Shown here: positions 52,613 to 61,117 of the stretch, piece by piece
How the letters are laid out: each line of letters begins with the position of its first letter
Numbering within the stretch: position 1 is the first letter of the stretch
Assembly (NCBI GenBank): GCA_947630835.1
Contig: CANRIZ010000001.1
Span: 1-64,000, forward strand
Origin: an uncultured Clostridia bacterium
Lineage (GTDB): Bacteria; Bacillota; Clostridia; Oscillospirales; Acutalibacteraceae
Direction: 5' to 3'
Length of the DNA: 64,000 bases
Program-made: the position numbers and the translations under genes
The notes under the pieces: model-generated
What the model saw: the letters and a program-made list of their open reading frames with translations, nothing else
Told to the model about the DNA's origin: nothing
Database searches by the model: none

Positions 52613-53851
52613 TTATTCCCGACTTGCGCTTACGGCGGCAAGATATGCCGTTGAAAACGCAATCTGTAAATTAAAGCCGCCCGTATATGCGTCCAAATCC
52701 ATTACCTCGCCGGCAAAATAAAGATTTTTACAAAGCTTGGACTCCATAGTTTTGGGATTTATCTGCTTGCAGTTTACCCCGCCCGAAGTGATAACCGCCT
52801 CTTCCACGGGGCGAAAGCCCAACACGGTAAGCTTTAAATTTTTTATTGTATGAGCAAGTCTTTGCCGCATTTCCCTGGTAATCTGATTGGATTTTGTTGC
52901 GGGACGGACGTCGGAAAGCCTTATTACCGGATTGATTATCGCCCCGGGCAGTAACATTCCGAGCGAATTTGAAATTGCCTTGTTTGAATTTTCCGCCAAA
53001 TCCCTTTGCAGCCGTAAATCAAGCTTTTCCATAGAGAGAGCCGGCTTCATATCAATATAAATTTCATATCTGCCCTTTTCCATATTTCGCATATGCGCGC
53101 TTGCGGAAAGTATCATAGGTCCGGACGCTCCGAAATGGGTAAAAAGCATTTCGCCGAAATCCTCATATATCTGCTTGCCCGTTTTTGTATCCATGACCTT
53201 TATTGAGCAGTTGCGAAGCGAAAGCCCCATAGCCTCGCTGCAAAAGCCCTCCCGACAGATAAGCGCCACAAGAGACGGCCGCGGCTCGACAATTTCGTGA
53301 CCCGCCTGCTTTGCAAGTATATATCCGTCGCCCGTTGAGCCTGTTTTGGGGTACGAAAGCCCGCCTGTTGCGACTATTACCTTATCGGCAAAAAATTTGG
53401 TTTCGTCCCAAGTTTCAACTCCGATAACCGCATTGTTTTCCAAAATAAGCCTTTTTACCCTGCCCGTAATTACTTTTACGCGGTTTTGAGTTATAAACCT
53501 GTTAAGCGCGTCGACTATATCCGAAGCCCTGTCGCTTTGAGGAAATACTCTGTTGCCCCTCTCAACCTTTAAGGGAACGGACAGCGACTCGAACAAATTT
53601 CTTGTGTCCTGCGTGCCGAAGCGTGAAAATGCGCTGTAAAGGAACCTGCCGTTTTTTGGCACGTTTGAAACGAGCTTGTCGATATCCGTTTCGGCGTTTG
53701 TAAGATTGCACCTGCCCTTGCCGGTTATAAGAAGCTTTCTGCCTATTTTATCGTTTCTCTCAATCAGGGTAACGTCGCCGCCGTTTTTTGCCGCAAAGCC
53801 CGCCGCAACGCAGCCCGACGCGCCTGCGCCTATAACAATAATTTTACTCAT
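52613..53851 (-). CDS. YhiN/HI0933-family FAD-dependent oxidoreductase
   Basis: A 412-residue flavoprotein of the family annotated as aminoacetone oxidase-like or BaiN. The dinucleotide fold is IVIGAGASGCVAAGFAA; KIGRKLLITGKGRCNLTNA, the VATGGLSYPKTGSTGDGY segment and the late TSGGVNCKQINPKTMESK, GEVMDLDAYTGGFNLQIAFSTA are signatures. Substrate unknown. The gene overlaps the end of the RpiR gene by 8 bases and precedes cmk by 24 bp. Confidence 0.9.
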   Translation of the reverse strand: MSKIIVIGAGASGCVAAGFAAKNGGDVTLIERNDKIGRKLLITGKGRCNLTNAETDIDKLVSNVPKNGRFLYSAFSRFGTQDTRNLFESLSVPLKVERGNRVFPQSDRASDIVDALNRFITQNRVKVITGRVKRLILENNAVIGVETWDETKFFADKVIVATGGLSYPKTGSTGDGYILAKQAGHEIVEPRPSLVALICREGFCSEAMGLSLRNCSIKVMDTKTGKQIYEDFGEMLFTHFGASGPMILSASAHMRNMEKGRYEIYIDMKPALSMEKLDLRLQRDLAENSNKAISNSLGMLLPGAIINPVIRLSDVRPATKSNQITREMRQRLAHTIKNLKLTVLGFRPVEEAVITSGGVNCKQINPKTMESKLCKNLYFAGEVMDLDAYTGGFNLQIAFSTAYLAAVSASRE

Positions 53852-54725
53852 CCGGATTTATTTCATCCTTTTCATAAACCTGATACTTGTCCCAGATGGA
53901 TTCAAGCTTGTTGAAATTACCGTAAATCTCGTCCTTTTTGCTTAAAGTAACGCTTACTATCAGCGCATTGATAAGGCTAAGCGGGGCTACAAGCGAGTCT
54001 ACCACGGAAGCCATACTGCTTTTTGCCACAAGCAGATAATCGGAAAACGGAGCAATGGGAGATTTAACGGTGTCGGTAACGGAAATTACGGTTGCTTTTC
54101 TGTCGTGAATAAATCTTATGGCGTTTACGGTCTGCCTTGAATATCTCGGAAAGCTTATTGCGATACAGACATCGTTTTCGTCTATTCTGAACATTTGCTC
54201 AAACATCTCGGAATTGGACGAGGTGTCAACCAAAACCACGCTGTCAAACACAAGATTAAAATAAAACGCCAAAAAAGACGCAAGCGCCGCAGAAGAACGA
54301 ACGCCCAAAATATAAATTTTTTTTGCGTTGTTAATAGCTTCAACCGATTTTTTGAAATCCTCCTTCGAGATTTCTTCCGCAGTTTGCCGTATAAGCTCCA
54401 TATCGCCCGACAAAACCGTTCCGACTATATCGCCGTCGCCTATCAGCGAACGTGAAACCTCAAGCCTTTGCACCGCAGTCAGCTTGGATTTTATTAACTG
54501 CTGCAATTCCTTTTGAAGCTCGGGATAGCCTTTAAACCCAAGCTCCGAAGCAAAACGCACAACCGTCGATTCGCTTGTGCCGACCTTTTTGCCGAGAACC
54601 GAAGCGGTCATAAAAGCTGCTTTATCATAATTTTTCATAATGTAATCGGCAATTTTCTTTTGTCCTTTTGACAACGAAGCCGCATTTTTTTCGAGCTTAT
54701 CCAACAAATCGCTTTTCATTTTCAC
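53844..54725 (-). CDS. MurR/RpiR family transcriptional regulator
   Basis: A ~293-residue regulator with an N-terminal RpiR helix-turn-helix (KKVGTSESTVVRFASELGFKGYPELQKEL, about residues 50-80) and a C-terminal SIS domain (KIYILGVRSSAALASFLAFYF and AISFPRYSRQTVNAIRFIHDRKATVISVTD) that binds a sugar phosphate. GGG lies five bases before a GTG at 54725, preferred to ATG at 54749 or 54719. No sugar-phosphate operon adjoins it, so its targets are elsewhere, or it regulates the flavoprotein-cmk unit to which it is coupled. Confidence 0.9.
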   Translation of the reverse strand: MKMKSDLLDKLEKNAASLSKGQKKIADYIMKNYDKAAFMTASVLGKKVGTSESTVVRFASELGFKGYPELQKELQQLIKSKLTAVQRLEVSRSLIGDGDIVGTVLSGDMELIRQTAEEISKEDFKKSVEAINNAKKIYILGVRSSAALASFLAFYFNLVFDSVVLVDTSSNSEMFEQMFRIDENDVCIAISFPRYSRQTVNAIRFIHDRKATVISVTDTVKSPIAPFSDYLLVAKSSMASVVDSLVAPLSLINALIVSVTLSKKDEIYGNFNKLESIWDKYQVYEKDEINPDE

Positions 54726-54751
54726 ACTTACCCTTTTTAATTCTTGCATTT

Positions 54752-54780
54752 ATTATAAATGATTAAAAAATTTTTTGCAA
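54752..54780 (-). promoter_or_regulatory. Promoter of the RpiR gene
   Basis: Minus strand TTGCAA (54775-54780), 17-bp spacer, TATAAT (54752-54757), about 27 bp before the GTG start. It lies 38 bp from the left end of the inverted-repeat element. Confidence 0.7.
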
Positions 54781-54818
54781 GAAAAGCTGCAAAATTATTG
54801 AAAATCAATTCGGAAAAT

Positions 54819-55102
54819 CTTAAGGTGAGGGGAGCCGAACACACACCGCTTCACGCAGGCTCTTTTCGGCGCTTTTACGCTTCTCCTCGTTGCCTTGCGT
54901 CAGCAAGACTTCCTCGTCCGCACGCAAAATCACACGAAAAATAGCTCTGCGTTAAGTGCAAAGCAGTTTTCACCGAGCGGATTTGCGTTCAGGCAAGGAA
55001 GCGTCCGAAGAAAATACTGTCGTATTGTCAAGGGCGGTGACACAGCATGGGCGTAAATCCGCCGTTGAAAACCGGTGTGGGTTCGGCTCCCCTCGCCTTA
55101 AG
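54819..55102. mobile_element. 284-bp element with 30-bp terminal inverted repeats (MITE-like or structured RNA)
   Basis: The arms 54819-54848 and 55073-55102 (CTTAAGGTGAGGGGAGCC... and ...GGCTCCCCTCGCCTTAAG) are complementary at 28 of 30 positions, one of the exceptions being a G-U pair. The interior has further complementary pairs: CTTCACGCAG with CTGCGTTAAG, and GCGGATTTGCG (54977-54987) with CGTAAATCCGC (55052-55062). There is no credible gene inside. TA at each outer edge would fit the target duplication of an IS630/mariner-derived MITE. The right arm contains the stop codon of tmcAL. A structured non-coding RNA is the alternative. Confidence 0.6.
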
Positions 55103-56285
55103 TGAACGCTATGTTATCCGTCATTTCCGTACCGCAGGGACGTATAACGGGCAAGGTTAAGTTATATATGTCCGTCGCCCTGCATTCAAGCTCAAAACAT
55201 CGCTCGGCGTCCCCGCCCAAGGGTGAAATATCCGAGCTTCTCATTACAACGGGAAGCTTTGAGGCGCTTTTTGAATTTTTCAAAATTTCCCTCCCCTTCC
55301 CGTTGAAGCCGAGAACTCTCAAATAGGGCGGTAGCGCGGCGGTATCCGACTTTTTAATTCCCAAAAAAGCGCACAAAACTATACGCCTTATTCGGGAGTG
55401 GGTATATCTTTTGGTCTTTGCGTTTTCAAAAACCTGAGCAAGAGTACGAGCGTCCTTGGCGGCGTTAAGTATTCTGTTTTCTATGCCCTCGGAAACATCG
55501 GGGGTATCCCTGAAGCTTTCGCCGCCCGCCATACGCAGAAACGAAAGCACGGCGATATCAAGCTTTCGGTATTCGGACGGCGCGGCGCCGTCTTTTAACG
55601 CCTGCGCTAAAATCCCGAAAGAGGATTCGGGCATATATTTTTCAAATTTTTCGCCGTCTTTTATCTTTTTTCGTATATAAGAAGCGCCCGCAAACGTACC
55701 GCAAGGCTCGTTTTCATCGTGTCCGGCTCCTTTTCTTAGTACGGCTCCGGGTTTAATTCCCGAATTTAAACCGTTGAGTGCGCCGATATATTCGACGGCA
55801 AGTATATCGTTGGGAGAACGCAAAACGCAGGCAAGCTCGCTTCCGTATAAATTCTCTACAGCCCTTTGGCGCGCAGAAGCGTAGGTAATACCCGTTTTTA
55901 AAAGCTCGGAAATCCCGTTCTGAACTTGCGTGTTTTTCAATTTTTCCGCCAAGTCAGTAAGCTTTGAAACGTCGCCGCATTCGCTTCCGAAAGCCAGAGT
56001 ATCGACCGTACCGAGGCTGTCAAGCAGGCTTACTCCGCCCCTTGCAAAGGTCTGCGCTCCGGAAAGGCAGTAAGCAACGGGAAGCTCCAAAACCAAATCC
56101 GCGCCGCAAAGAAGCGCTTGCTTCGCCCTCATACGCTTTTCCAAAACGGCGGGTTCGCAGCGCTGAACAAAATTGCCGCTCATAACGCAAACTACGCCGT
56201 CGCCGTCTTTTTTTACGCTGTCAATAAGATATTTATGGCCGTTGTGAAACGGATTGAACTCGGATACAATTCCTATAACGCTCAT
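55098..56285 (-). CDS. tmcAL: tRNA(Met) cytidine acetate ligase
   Basis: A 395-residue YlbM-family enzyme forming N4-acetylcytidine at the wobble base of elongator tRNA-Met from acetate and ATP. The nucleotidyltransferase core is IGIVSEFNPFHNGHKYLI with MSGNFVQRCEPAVLEKRMRAKQAL; LRSPNDILAVEYI also fits. A frame from 56315 exists, but AAAGGA precedes the ATG at 56285, which overlaps the upstream gene's stop (ATGA). Its TAA (55098-55100) lies in the inverted-repeat element, so the last residues may differ from relatives. Acetate use fits with ackA divergently next door. Confidence 0.92.
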   Translation of the reverse strand: MSVIGIVSEFNPFHNGHKYLIDSVKKDGDGVVCVMSGNFVQRCEPAVLEKRMRAKQALLCGADLVLELPVAYCLSGAQTFARGGVSLLDSLGTVDTLAFGSECGDVSKLTDLAEKLKNTQVQNGISELLKTGITYASARQRAVENLYGSELACVLRSPNDILAVEYIGALNGLNSGIKPGAVLRKGAGHDENEPCGTFAGASYIRKKIKDGEKFEKYMPESSFGILAQALKDGAAPSEYRKLDIAVLSFLRMAGGESFRDTPDVSEGIENRILNAAKDARTLAQVFENAKTKRYTHSRIRRIVLCAFLGIKKSDTAALPPYLRVLGFNGKGREILKNSKSASKLPVVMRSSDISPLGGDAERCFELECRATDIYNLTLPVIRPCGTEMTDNIAFT

Positions 56286-56782
56286 ATTTCCAAATCCTTT
56301 CCGATAATCTTCCATTCGTTTACGAGCCTTTCCACGCCGAAAGAGGCGTTTGCGGGGCTTGTTGACGGCAAGGCGACTATATCCCTGCCGGTCTTTTCTT
56401 TAACATATTTATTATAAAGCCTTTCGGCCGTTTTTCCGTTGGCATAAAGGGTTTTTATTTTTGCCCTTGTGAGTATTTCGGTAAAATCGTTTGCAACGAC
56501 GTTTTTTATCGAGCTGTCGGCGGAATTTGATATTTCGCAGGATTTTATCACGTCCCAAACGGCGATACGGTTTGAAAGCAGAAAGCGCTTTTTCTCGTCC
56601 GTGCTTTCGGGTAAATCCGTTTTCAGTATTTTTGAGAGCACAGTCCAAAACCTGTTTTGGGGATGTCCGTAATAGAAATTGATTTCTCTCGATTTTACGG
56701 AGGGAAAGGTTCCGAGTATTAATATTTCGGAATTTTCGTCAAATACAGGTTCAAACGTATGCGTTAAAAAACGCCTGTTCAT
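56282..56782 (-). CDS. DNA-deoxyinosine (hypoxanthine-DNA) glycosylase
   Basis: A 166-residue uracil-DNA glycosylase superfamily protein of the family 6 type that removes deaminated adenine from DNA. LILGTFPSVKSREINFYYGHPQNRFWTVLSKIL contains the active-site and base-recognition segment; IAVWDVIKSCE and the late LPSTSPANAS loop (which enters the groove) are conserved. AAGGATGAGG precedes the ATG at 56782. It is translationally coupled to tmcAL. Confidence 0.88.
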   Translation of the reverse strand: MNRRFLTHTFEPVFDENSEILILGTFPSVKSREINFYYGHPQNRFWTVLSKILKTDLPESTDEKKRFLLSNRIAVWDVIKSCEISNSADSSIKNVVANDFTEILTRAKIKTLYANGKTAERLYNKYVKEKTGRDIVALPSTSPANASFGVERLVNEWKIIGKDLEI

Positions 56783-56813
56783 ATGCCTCATCCTTAAAGT
56801 TTAATCTTTAGTC

Positions 56814-56842
56814 TTGAAAAAATCCAATATTAAGTATATAAT
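56814..56842 (+). promoter_or_regulatory. Promoter of ackA
   Basis: TTGAAA (56814-56819), 17-bp spacer, TATAAT (56837-56842), 43 bp before the ATG. Confidence 0.8.
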
Positions 56843-56885
56843 ATTACAGAAAAAAATTCAACAAAAACCAATCGGAGGATTTATT

Positions 56886-58094
56886 ATGAAAATACTCGTT
56901 ATTAACGCAGGCAGTTCGTCGCTTAAATATCAGCTTATCGATATGGAAAACGAGAACCTGCTTGCAAAGGGAATTTGCGAGCAAATAGGCGACGATAACG
57001 CAACGTTTACGCATAAGGTTCCCTCAAACCCGGAAAAGACAATTAAGAGCCAACCTCATCTTATGGCGGATCACAGCGAGGCTATACAGTTGGTTCTCGA
57101 CACCCTTGTAAGCGAGGAATACGGCGTTATTAAGTCTATGGACGAAATAGGTGCGGTAGGTCACAGAGTTCTTCACGGCGCGGAGAAATTTTCATCCTCC
57201 GTTCTTGTTACCGAGGAAATGAAGGAAGCCGTTAAGGAATGCTTCAAATTCGGTCCTCTACACAACCCCGCAAATCTCAAAGGCATAGAAGCTTGCGAAA
57301 AAATTATGAACGTACCGCAGGTTGCCGTTTTCGACACGGGATTCCATCAGACAATGCCCGACTACGCATATATGTATGCCCTGCCCTATGAATTTTACGA
57401 AAAGGACGGCATAAGGAGATACGGTTTCCACGGAACGTCGCACAGGTACGTTTCGGGCAGATGTATCGAGCTTCTCGGCGGCAAGGCGGAGGGAACGAAA
57501 ATAGTTACCTGCCATCTCGGCAACGGCTCGTCAATTTCAGCGGTTAAGGACGGAAAGTGCTTTGACACGACCATGGGTCTTACTCCGCTCGAGGGCATTA
57601 TAATGGGTACTCGCTGCGGTTCTATAGACCCGGCCATTATTCCGGTTATTATGAAATCGCACAACCTCACTCCCGACGAAATGGATACGCTTATGAACAA
57701 GAAAAGCGGTATGCTCGGTATTGCCGGCACAAGCGACAACAGAACCATTGAGCAGAGGGCAAAGGACGGAGACGAAAGAGCCAAGCTCGTAGAGTCGATG
57801 CTCTGCCATCAGCTTACCAAATACATCGGCGGTTTTGCGGCGGCTATGGGCGGACTTGACGCTGTTGTATTTACCGGCGGCATAGGCGAAAACAACCCGC
57901 AGTACAGGACAAGGGTTGCGGAAAAAATCAAATTCCTCGGTACGGATATTGACGAGGAGAAGAACCATATCAGAGGCGAGGAGGTTGAAATCTCCGTTCC
58001 CGGCTCTAAGGTTAAGATGTACGTTATACCCACAAACGAAGAGCTTGTTATTGCGAGGGACACGCTTGAGATTGTCAACTCACTCAACAAATAA
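56886..58094 (+). CDS. ackA: Acetate kinase
   Basis: A 402-residue ASKHA enzyme making ATP from acetyl phosphate, the main energy-yielding end step of fermentation. MKILVINAGSSSLKYQLID, HRVLHGAEKFSSS, VFDTGFHQTMP, RRYGFHGTSHRYVS, CHLGNGSSI and VFTGGIGENNP are all present. GGAGG precedes the ATG; the frame to 56814 covers the promoter and is not coding. No pta gene adjoins it. Monocistronic with its own terminator. Confidence 0.97.
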   Translation: MKILVINAGSSSLKYQLIDMENENLLAKGICEQIGDDNATFTHKVPSNPEKTIKSQPHLMADHSEAIQLVLDTLVSEEYGVIKSMDEIGAVGHRVLHGAEKFSSSVLVTEEMKEAVKECFKFGPLHNPANLKGIEACEKIMNVPQVAVFDTGFHQTMPDYAYMYALPYEFYEKDGIRRYGFHGTSHRYVSGRCIELLGGKAEGTKIVTCHLGNGSSISAVKDGKCFDTTMGLTPLEGIIMGTRCGSIDPAIIPVIMKSHNLTPDEMDTLMNKKSGMLGIAGTSDNRTIEQRAKDGDERAKLVESMLCHQLTKYIGGFAAAMGGLDAVVFTGGIGENNPQYRTRVAEKIKFLGTDIDEEKNHIRGEEVEISVPGSKVKMYVIPTNEELVIARDTLEIVNSLNK

Positions 58095-58111
58095 TTAAAT
58101 CCGATAAAATT

Positions 58112-58147
58112 AACTCCCGTTTGAATTTGATTCAAGCGGGAGTTTTT
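58112..58147 (+). terminator. Terminator of ackA
   Basis: AACTCCCGTTTGAA and TTCAAGCGGGAGTT pair with one G-U, loop TTTGA, followed by a T-run. Confidence 0.9.
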
Positions 58148-58161
58148 GCGTGTTCGCGTAT

Positions 58162-58575
58162 TTAAAAGTTTTTGCCCTCAAGCAAATCCTTTAATGTTAT
58201 GGAATTAAAAAATCCGTTTACCGTTTCGTAAAGCTTTTTCCACATGGGAAGCGTTTTGCAGTTTTCTGCCCGACTGCACGGCTCTGCTCCGCATTCAAGG
58301 CAGCTTACGGGGGATAAGTCGCCCTCGGATATTCTCAAAATATCTCCTACGGTGTATTGCTCGGGCTTTTTTGCAAGCCTGTAGCCGCCGCCCTTGCCGT
58401 GGACGCCCTCTACCAAGCCCTCTTTGACAAGGGAGGGCATTATACGCTCGATGTATTTAAGAGAAAGCTCCTGACGCTCGGCAACCTCTTTCATGGGGAT
58501 ATATTCGTTTTGACCGTTTTGCGCCAAATCGAGCATAACTCTGAGAGCATAACGCCCCCTTGTTGAAATCATCAT
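58162..58575 (-). CDS. Rrf2 family regulator, CymR/IscR-like
   Basis: A 137-residue dimeric Rrf2 regulator. The winged helix includes STRGRYALRVMLDLAQ, VAERQELSLKYIERIMPSLVKEGLV and the wing GKGGGYRLAKKPEQYTVGDILRISEG. Four cysteines follow in CLECGAEPCSRAENC, similar in place to the cluster ligands of IscR though with different spacing. Context with cysK and metY points to control of cysteine and methionine synthesis, as CymR does with CysK. The start at 58575 follows GGGAG; a frame from 58614 would overlap cysK. Last gene of metY-cysK-rrf2. Confidence 0.9.
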   Translation of the reverse strand: MMISTRGRYALRVMLDLAQNGQNEYIPMKEVAERQELSLKYIERIMPSLVKEGLVEGVHGKGGGYRLAKKPEQYTVGDILRISEGDLSPVSCLECGAEPCSRAENCKTLPMWKKLYETVNGFFNSITLKDLLEGKNF

Positions 58576-58610
58576 TTTTAACTCCCGAAAGCCTCTTCTG
58601 CTTAATTTTA

Positions 58611-59540
58611 TCAATCTTCAAACAAAGGCGTTGAAAGATACCTGTCGCCGGTATCGGGAAGAAGCACAACTATGTTTTTGCCCTCGTTCTCGGGGCGTTT
58701 TGCAAGCTCAATAGCCGCATACGTCGCCGCTCCCGAGGAAATTCCGACAAGCACGCCCTCGCTTCTGCCTATCAGCTTACCTGTTTTAAATGCGTCGGCG
58801 TCCTCTACAGGTATAATCTCGTCGTAAATTTCGGTGTTAAGCACCTCCGGTACAAAGCCCGCGCCTATACCCTGAATCTTGTGCGCTCCCGATGTTCCCT
58901 TTGAAAGCACGGGGGAAGATGCAGGCTCTACGGCTACGATTTTAATATCGGGATTTTTTGACTTTAAATACTCGCCTACTCCCGTTATAGTGCCGCCGGT
59001 ACCGACTCCCGCTACAAAAATATCAACCTTTCCCTGCGCGTCCTCGTAAATTTCGGGACCGGTTGTAAGCCTGTGAATTTCGGGATTTGCGGGGTTGACA
59101 AACTGCCCGGGTATAAAGCTGTTTTCAATATCTTTGGCAAGCTCGTCGGCTTTTTGTATAGCTCCGCTCATTCCCTTTTTACCGTCGGTCAGCACAAGCT
59201 CTGCGCCAAAGGCTTTCATAAGCTGTCTGCGCTCAACGGACATAGTTTCGGGCATAACTATAATTATGCGGTAGCCCTTTGCGGCGGCTACGGCGGCAAG
59301 CCCTATTCCTGTATTTCCGCTTGTGGGCTCGATTATAACGGAATCGGGCTTCAACGCCCCTCTTTTTTCCGCGTCTTCAATCATAGCCTTGGCAATCCTG
59401 TCCTTTACCGAACCGGCGGGATTAAAGTACTCTAACTTTGCCGTTATCTTTGCCTTAAGCCCAAGCTTTTTCTCAATATTCGTAAGTTCAAGCAGCGGAG
59501 TTTTTCCTATTATATCCGCCGCGCTTTTATAAATTGCCAT
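58611..59540 (-). CDS. cysK: Cysteine synthase A
   Basis: A 309-residue PLP enzyme making cysteine from O-acetylserine and sulfide. The PLP lysine is K46 in [12 protein letters not shown]; the substrate loop is [12 protein letters not shown] and the phosphate loop is [12 protein letters not shown]. Full length. GAGG precedes the ATG. It may also serve as co-repressor partner of the Rrf2 protein downstream, as in Bacillus CymR; this is inference. Confidence 0.96.
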   Translation of the reverse strand: MAIYKSAADIIGKTPLLELTNIEKKLGLKAKITAKLEYFNPAGSVKDRIAKAMIEDAEKRGALKPDSVIIEPTSGNTGIGLAAVAAAKGYRIIIVMPETMSVERRQLMKAFGAELVLTDGKKGMSGAIQKADELAKDIENSFIPGQFVNPANPEIHRLTTGPEIYEDAQGKVDIFVAGVGTGGTITGVGEYLKSKNPDIKIVAVEPASSPVLSKGTSGAHKIQGIGAGFVPEVLNTEIYDEIIPVEDADAFKTGKLIGRSEGVLVGISSGAATYAAIELAKRPENEGKNIVVLLPDTGDRYLSTPLFED

Positions 59541-59563
59541 TTTACTGTACCTCGTTTCTATAA

Positions 59564-60850
59564 TTATTGATTAACGGCTTTAAAGCCCGTTTCAAGATCT
59601 GCTATAATATCGTCAATATGCTCCGTTCCGATTGAAAGCCTTACAGTATTCGGCTTAATTCCCTGGTCGGCAAGCTCCTCTGCGCTCAACTGGCTGTGGG
59701 TTGTTGTTGCCGGGTGAATTACAAGGCTCTTAACGTCTGCGACGTTGGCAAGCAAGGAAAAGATTTTTAAGCTGTCGATAAACTTTTTAGCTTCCTTTTC
59801 CCCTCCTTTAATCTCAAAGGTGAAAATCGAACCGCCGCCGTTGGGGAAATATTTTTCATAAAGCTTATGGTCGGGATGCTCCGGCAAGGACGGATGATTT
59901 ATATTTTCGACCGACGGATTGGAGCTTAAATATTCGATAACCTTTTTTGTGTTTTCCGCATGGCGCTCAACCCTAAGCGATAGGGTTTCTATACCCTGCA
60001 AAAGCAGGAATGCCGCAAACGGAGAAATAGCAGCGCCCGTATCCCGAAGCAAAATCGCCCTAATATAGGTGACGAACGCCGCGGCGCCTGCCGCCTCGGC
60101 AAACGAAACGCCGTGATAGCTCGGGTTCGGAGCCGATATTGCCGGATAATTGCCGCTTGCCGCCCAGTCGAATTTACCGGAATCGACTATAACGCCGCCA
60201 AGCGTAGTGCCGTGACCGCCCAAAAACTTTGTGGCGGAATGTACAACTATATCCGCGCCGTGTTCTATAGGTCTTAAAAGGTACGGCGTAGCAAAGGTGT
60301 TATCCACCACCAAGGGCAAGCCGTATTTGTGGGCAAGCTCGGCAAGAGCGTCAATATCGGGAATATCGCTGTTCGGATTGCCGAGAGTTTCAATGTAAAT
60401 AGCCCCGGTATTCGGTTTTATCGCCGCTTCAACCTCCGCAAGATTATGTATATTTACAAAGCTTGCGCTAATGCCGAAATTGGGAAGCGTATGCGCCAAA
60501 AGATTATAACTGCCGCCGTAAATGGTTTTCTGCGCTACAATATGCCCGCCGTTTTGAGCCAAAGCCTCGAGGGTATATGTAATTGCCGCAGCGCCGGAAG
60601 CAAGCGCAAGCGCGGCGACGCCGCCCTCCAAAGCGGCTATACGTTTTTCCAAAACGTCCTGCGTGGAATTTGTTAAACGCCCGTAAATATTGCCGGCGTC
60701 GGCAAGAGAAAAACGAGCCGCGGCATGTTCGCAATTACGGAAAACATATGACGTGGTCGCGTAAATGGGCACGGCTCTTGCGTCGGTTGCGGGGTCCGGA
60801 GTTTCCTGACCGACGTGAAGCTGTAAAGTTTCAAATTTATATTCAGACAT
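59564..60850 (-). CDS. metY: O-acetylhomoserine/O-acetylserine sulfhydrylase
   Basis: A 428-residue Cys/Met-metabolism PLP enzyme making homocysteine from O-acetylhomoserine and sulfide. [27 protein letters not shown], the YGGSYNLL loop, [34 protein letters not shown] with PLP lysine K208, and [12 protein letters not shown] at the end are hallmark segments. The ribosome site AAAGGA is about 10 bases upstream. It is the first large gene of the sulfur operon, behind a leader peptide and hairpin. Confidence 0.95.
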   Translation of the reverse strand: MSEYKFETLQLHVGQETPDPATDARAVPIYATTSYVFRNCEHAAARFSLADAGNIYGRLTNSTQDVLEKRIAALEGGVAALALASGAAAITYTLEALAQNGGHIVAQKTIYGGSYNLLAHTLPNFGISASFVNIHNLAEVEAAIKPNTGAIYIETLGNPNSDIPDIDALAELAHKYGLPLVVDNTFATPYLLRPIEHGADIVVHSATKFLGGHGTTLGGVIVDSGKFDWAASGNYPAISAPNPSYHGVSFAEAAGAAAFVTYIRAILLRDTGAAISPFAAFLLLQGIETLSLRVERHAENTKKVIEYLSSNPSVENINHPSLPEHPDHKLYEKYFPNGGGSIFTFEIKGGEKEAKKFIDSLKIFSLLANVADVKSLVIHPATTTHSQLSAEELADQGIKPNTVRLSIGTEHIDDIIADLETGFKAVNQ

Positions 60851-60878
60851 AATATTTATTTCCTTTCGATAACAAAAT

Positions 60879-60916
60879 TGTGAATTAAAACGTGATTTTA
60901 TAAAATATAATTCACA
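60879..60916 (-). promoter_or_regulatory. Leader hairpin between the leader peptide and metY
   Basis: On the minus strand TGTGAATTA and TAATTCACA form a 9-bp stem around a 20-base loop. The leader peptide's stop codon lies in the 5' arm, and the metY ribosome site follows the 3' arm by about 12 bases. Confidence 0.5.
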
Positions 60917-60968
60917 TTCGCCCGAAACGGAAATTTTGCCTTACGAGTTTTTCAAAATAATTTGCCAC
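60912..60968 (-). CDS. Leader peptide upstream of metY
   Basis: An 18-codon frame, MANYFEKLVRQNFRFGRM, starts with GTG preceded by GGAGG at five bases, a better ribosome site than that of metY itself. It lies between the promoter (61033-61061) and metY (60850). The peptide has no cysteine and one methionine, at the end apart from the start. Its stop falls in the arm of a hairpin. A translated regulatory leader is the likely role; conservation is untested. Confidence 0.5.
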   Translation of the reverse strand: MANYFEKLVRQNFRFGRM

Positions 60969-61007
60969 GGTTACCTCCGAAAATGTAAGAAAAATGCTCC
61001 TTTTTTA

Positions 61008-61034
61008 TTTACCTACCAAATAGGTTGGTTAAAT
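61008..61034. promoter_or_regulatory. Candidate Rrf2 operator overlapping the metY transcription start
   Basis: ACCTACCAAATAGGT (61011-61025) is a 5+5 palindrome (ACCTA/TAGGT), and the overlapping minus-strand reading has CCAACCTATTTGG. Outer ATTTA and TAAAT extend the symmetry. It begins at the -10 of the metY promoter and covers the start point, a repressor position. The assignment to the Rrf2 gene of the same operon is inference from context. Confidence 0.55.
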
Positions 61035-61061
61035 TGTAGCACCAAATATATTTCCTGTCAA
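61033..61061 (-). promoter_or_regulatory. Promoter of the metY-cysK-rrf2 operon
   Basis: Minus strand TTGACA (61056-61061), 17-bp spacer, TACAAT (61033-61038). The leader is about 175 nt long and carries the palindrome, the leader peptide and a hairpin. Confidence 0.8.
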
Positions 61062-61081
61062 TACCAAAAATTAAAAATTTT

Positions 61082-61112
61082 CAAAAAAATAAGGACAGGT
61101 TGCCCTGCCCTT
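61082..61112 (-). terminator. Terminator of the GH38 alpha-mannosidase gene
   Basis: On the minus strand AAGGGCAGG and CCTGTCCTT pair with one G-T around GCAA, followed by ATTTTTTTG. It lies 6 bp after the stop. Confidence 0.85.
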
Positions 61113-61117
61113 AAAAA

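Noticed and set aside
54759-54944. Short open frame running into the inverted-repeat element
   Set aside because: No ribosome site, and its composition follows the palindromic arms; it is not a gene.
55073-55102. GGTTCGGCTCCCC resembling a tRNA T-arm and acceptor end
   Set aside because: The bases pair with the other 30-bp arm instead; no D-arm, anticodon arm or CCA end can be laid out at tRNA length.
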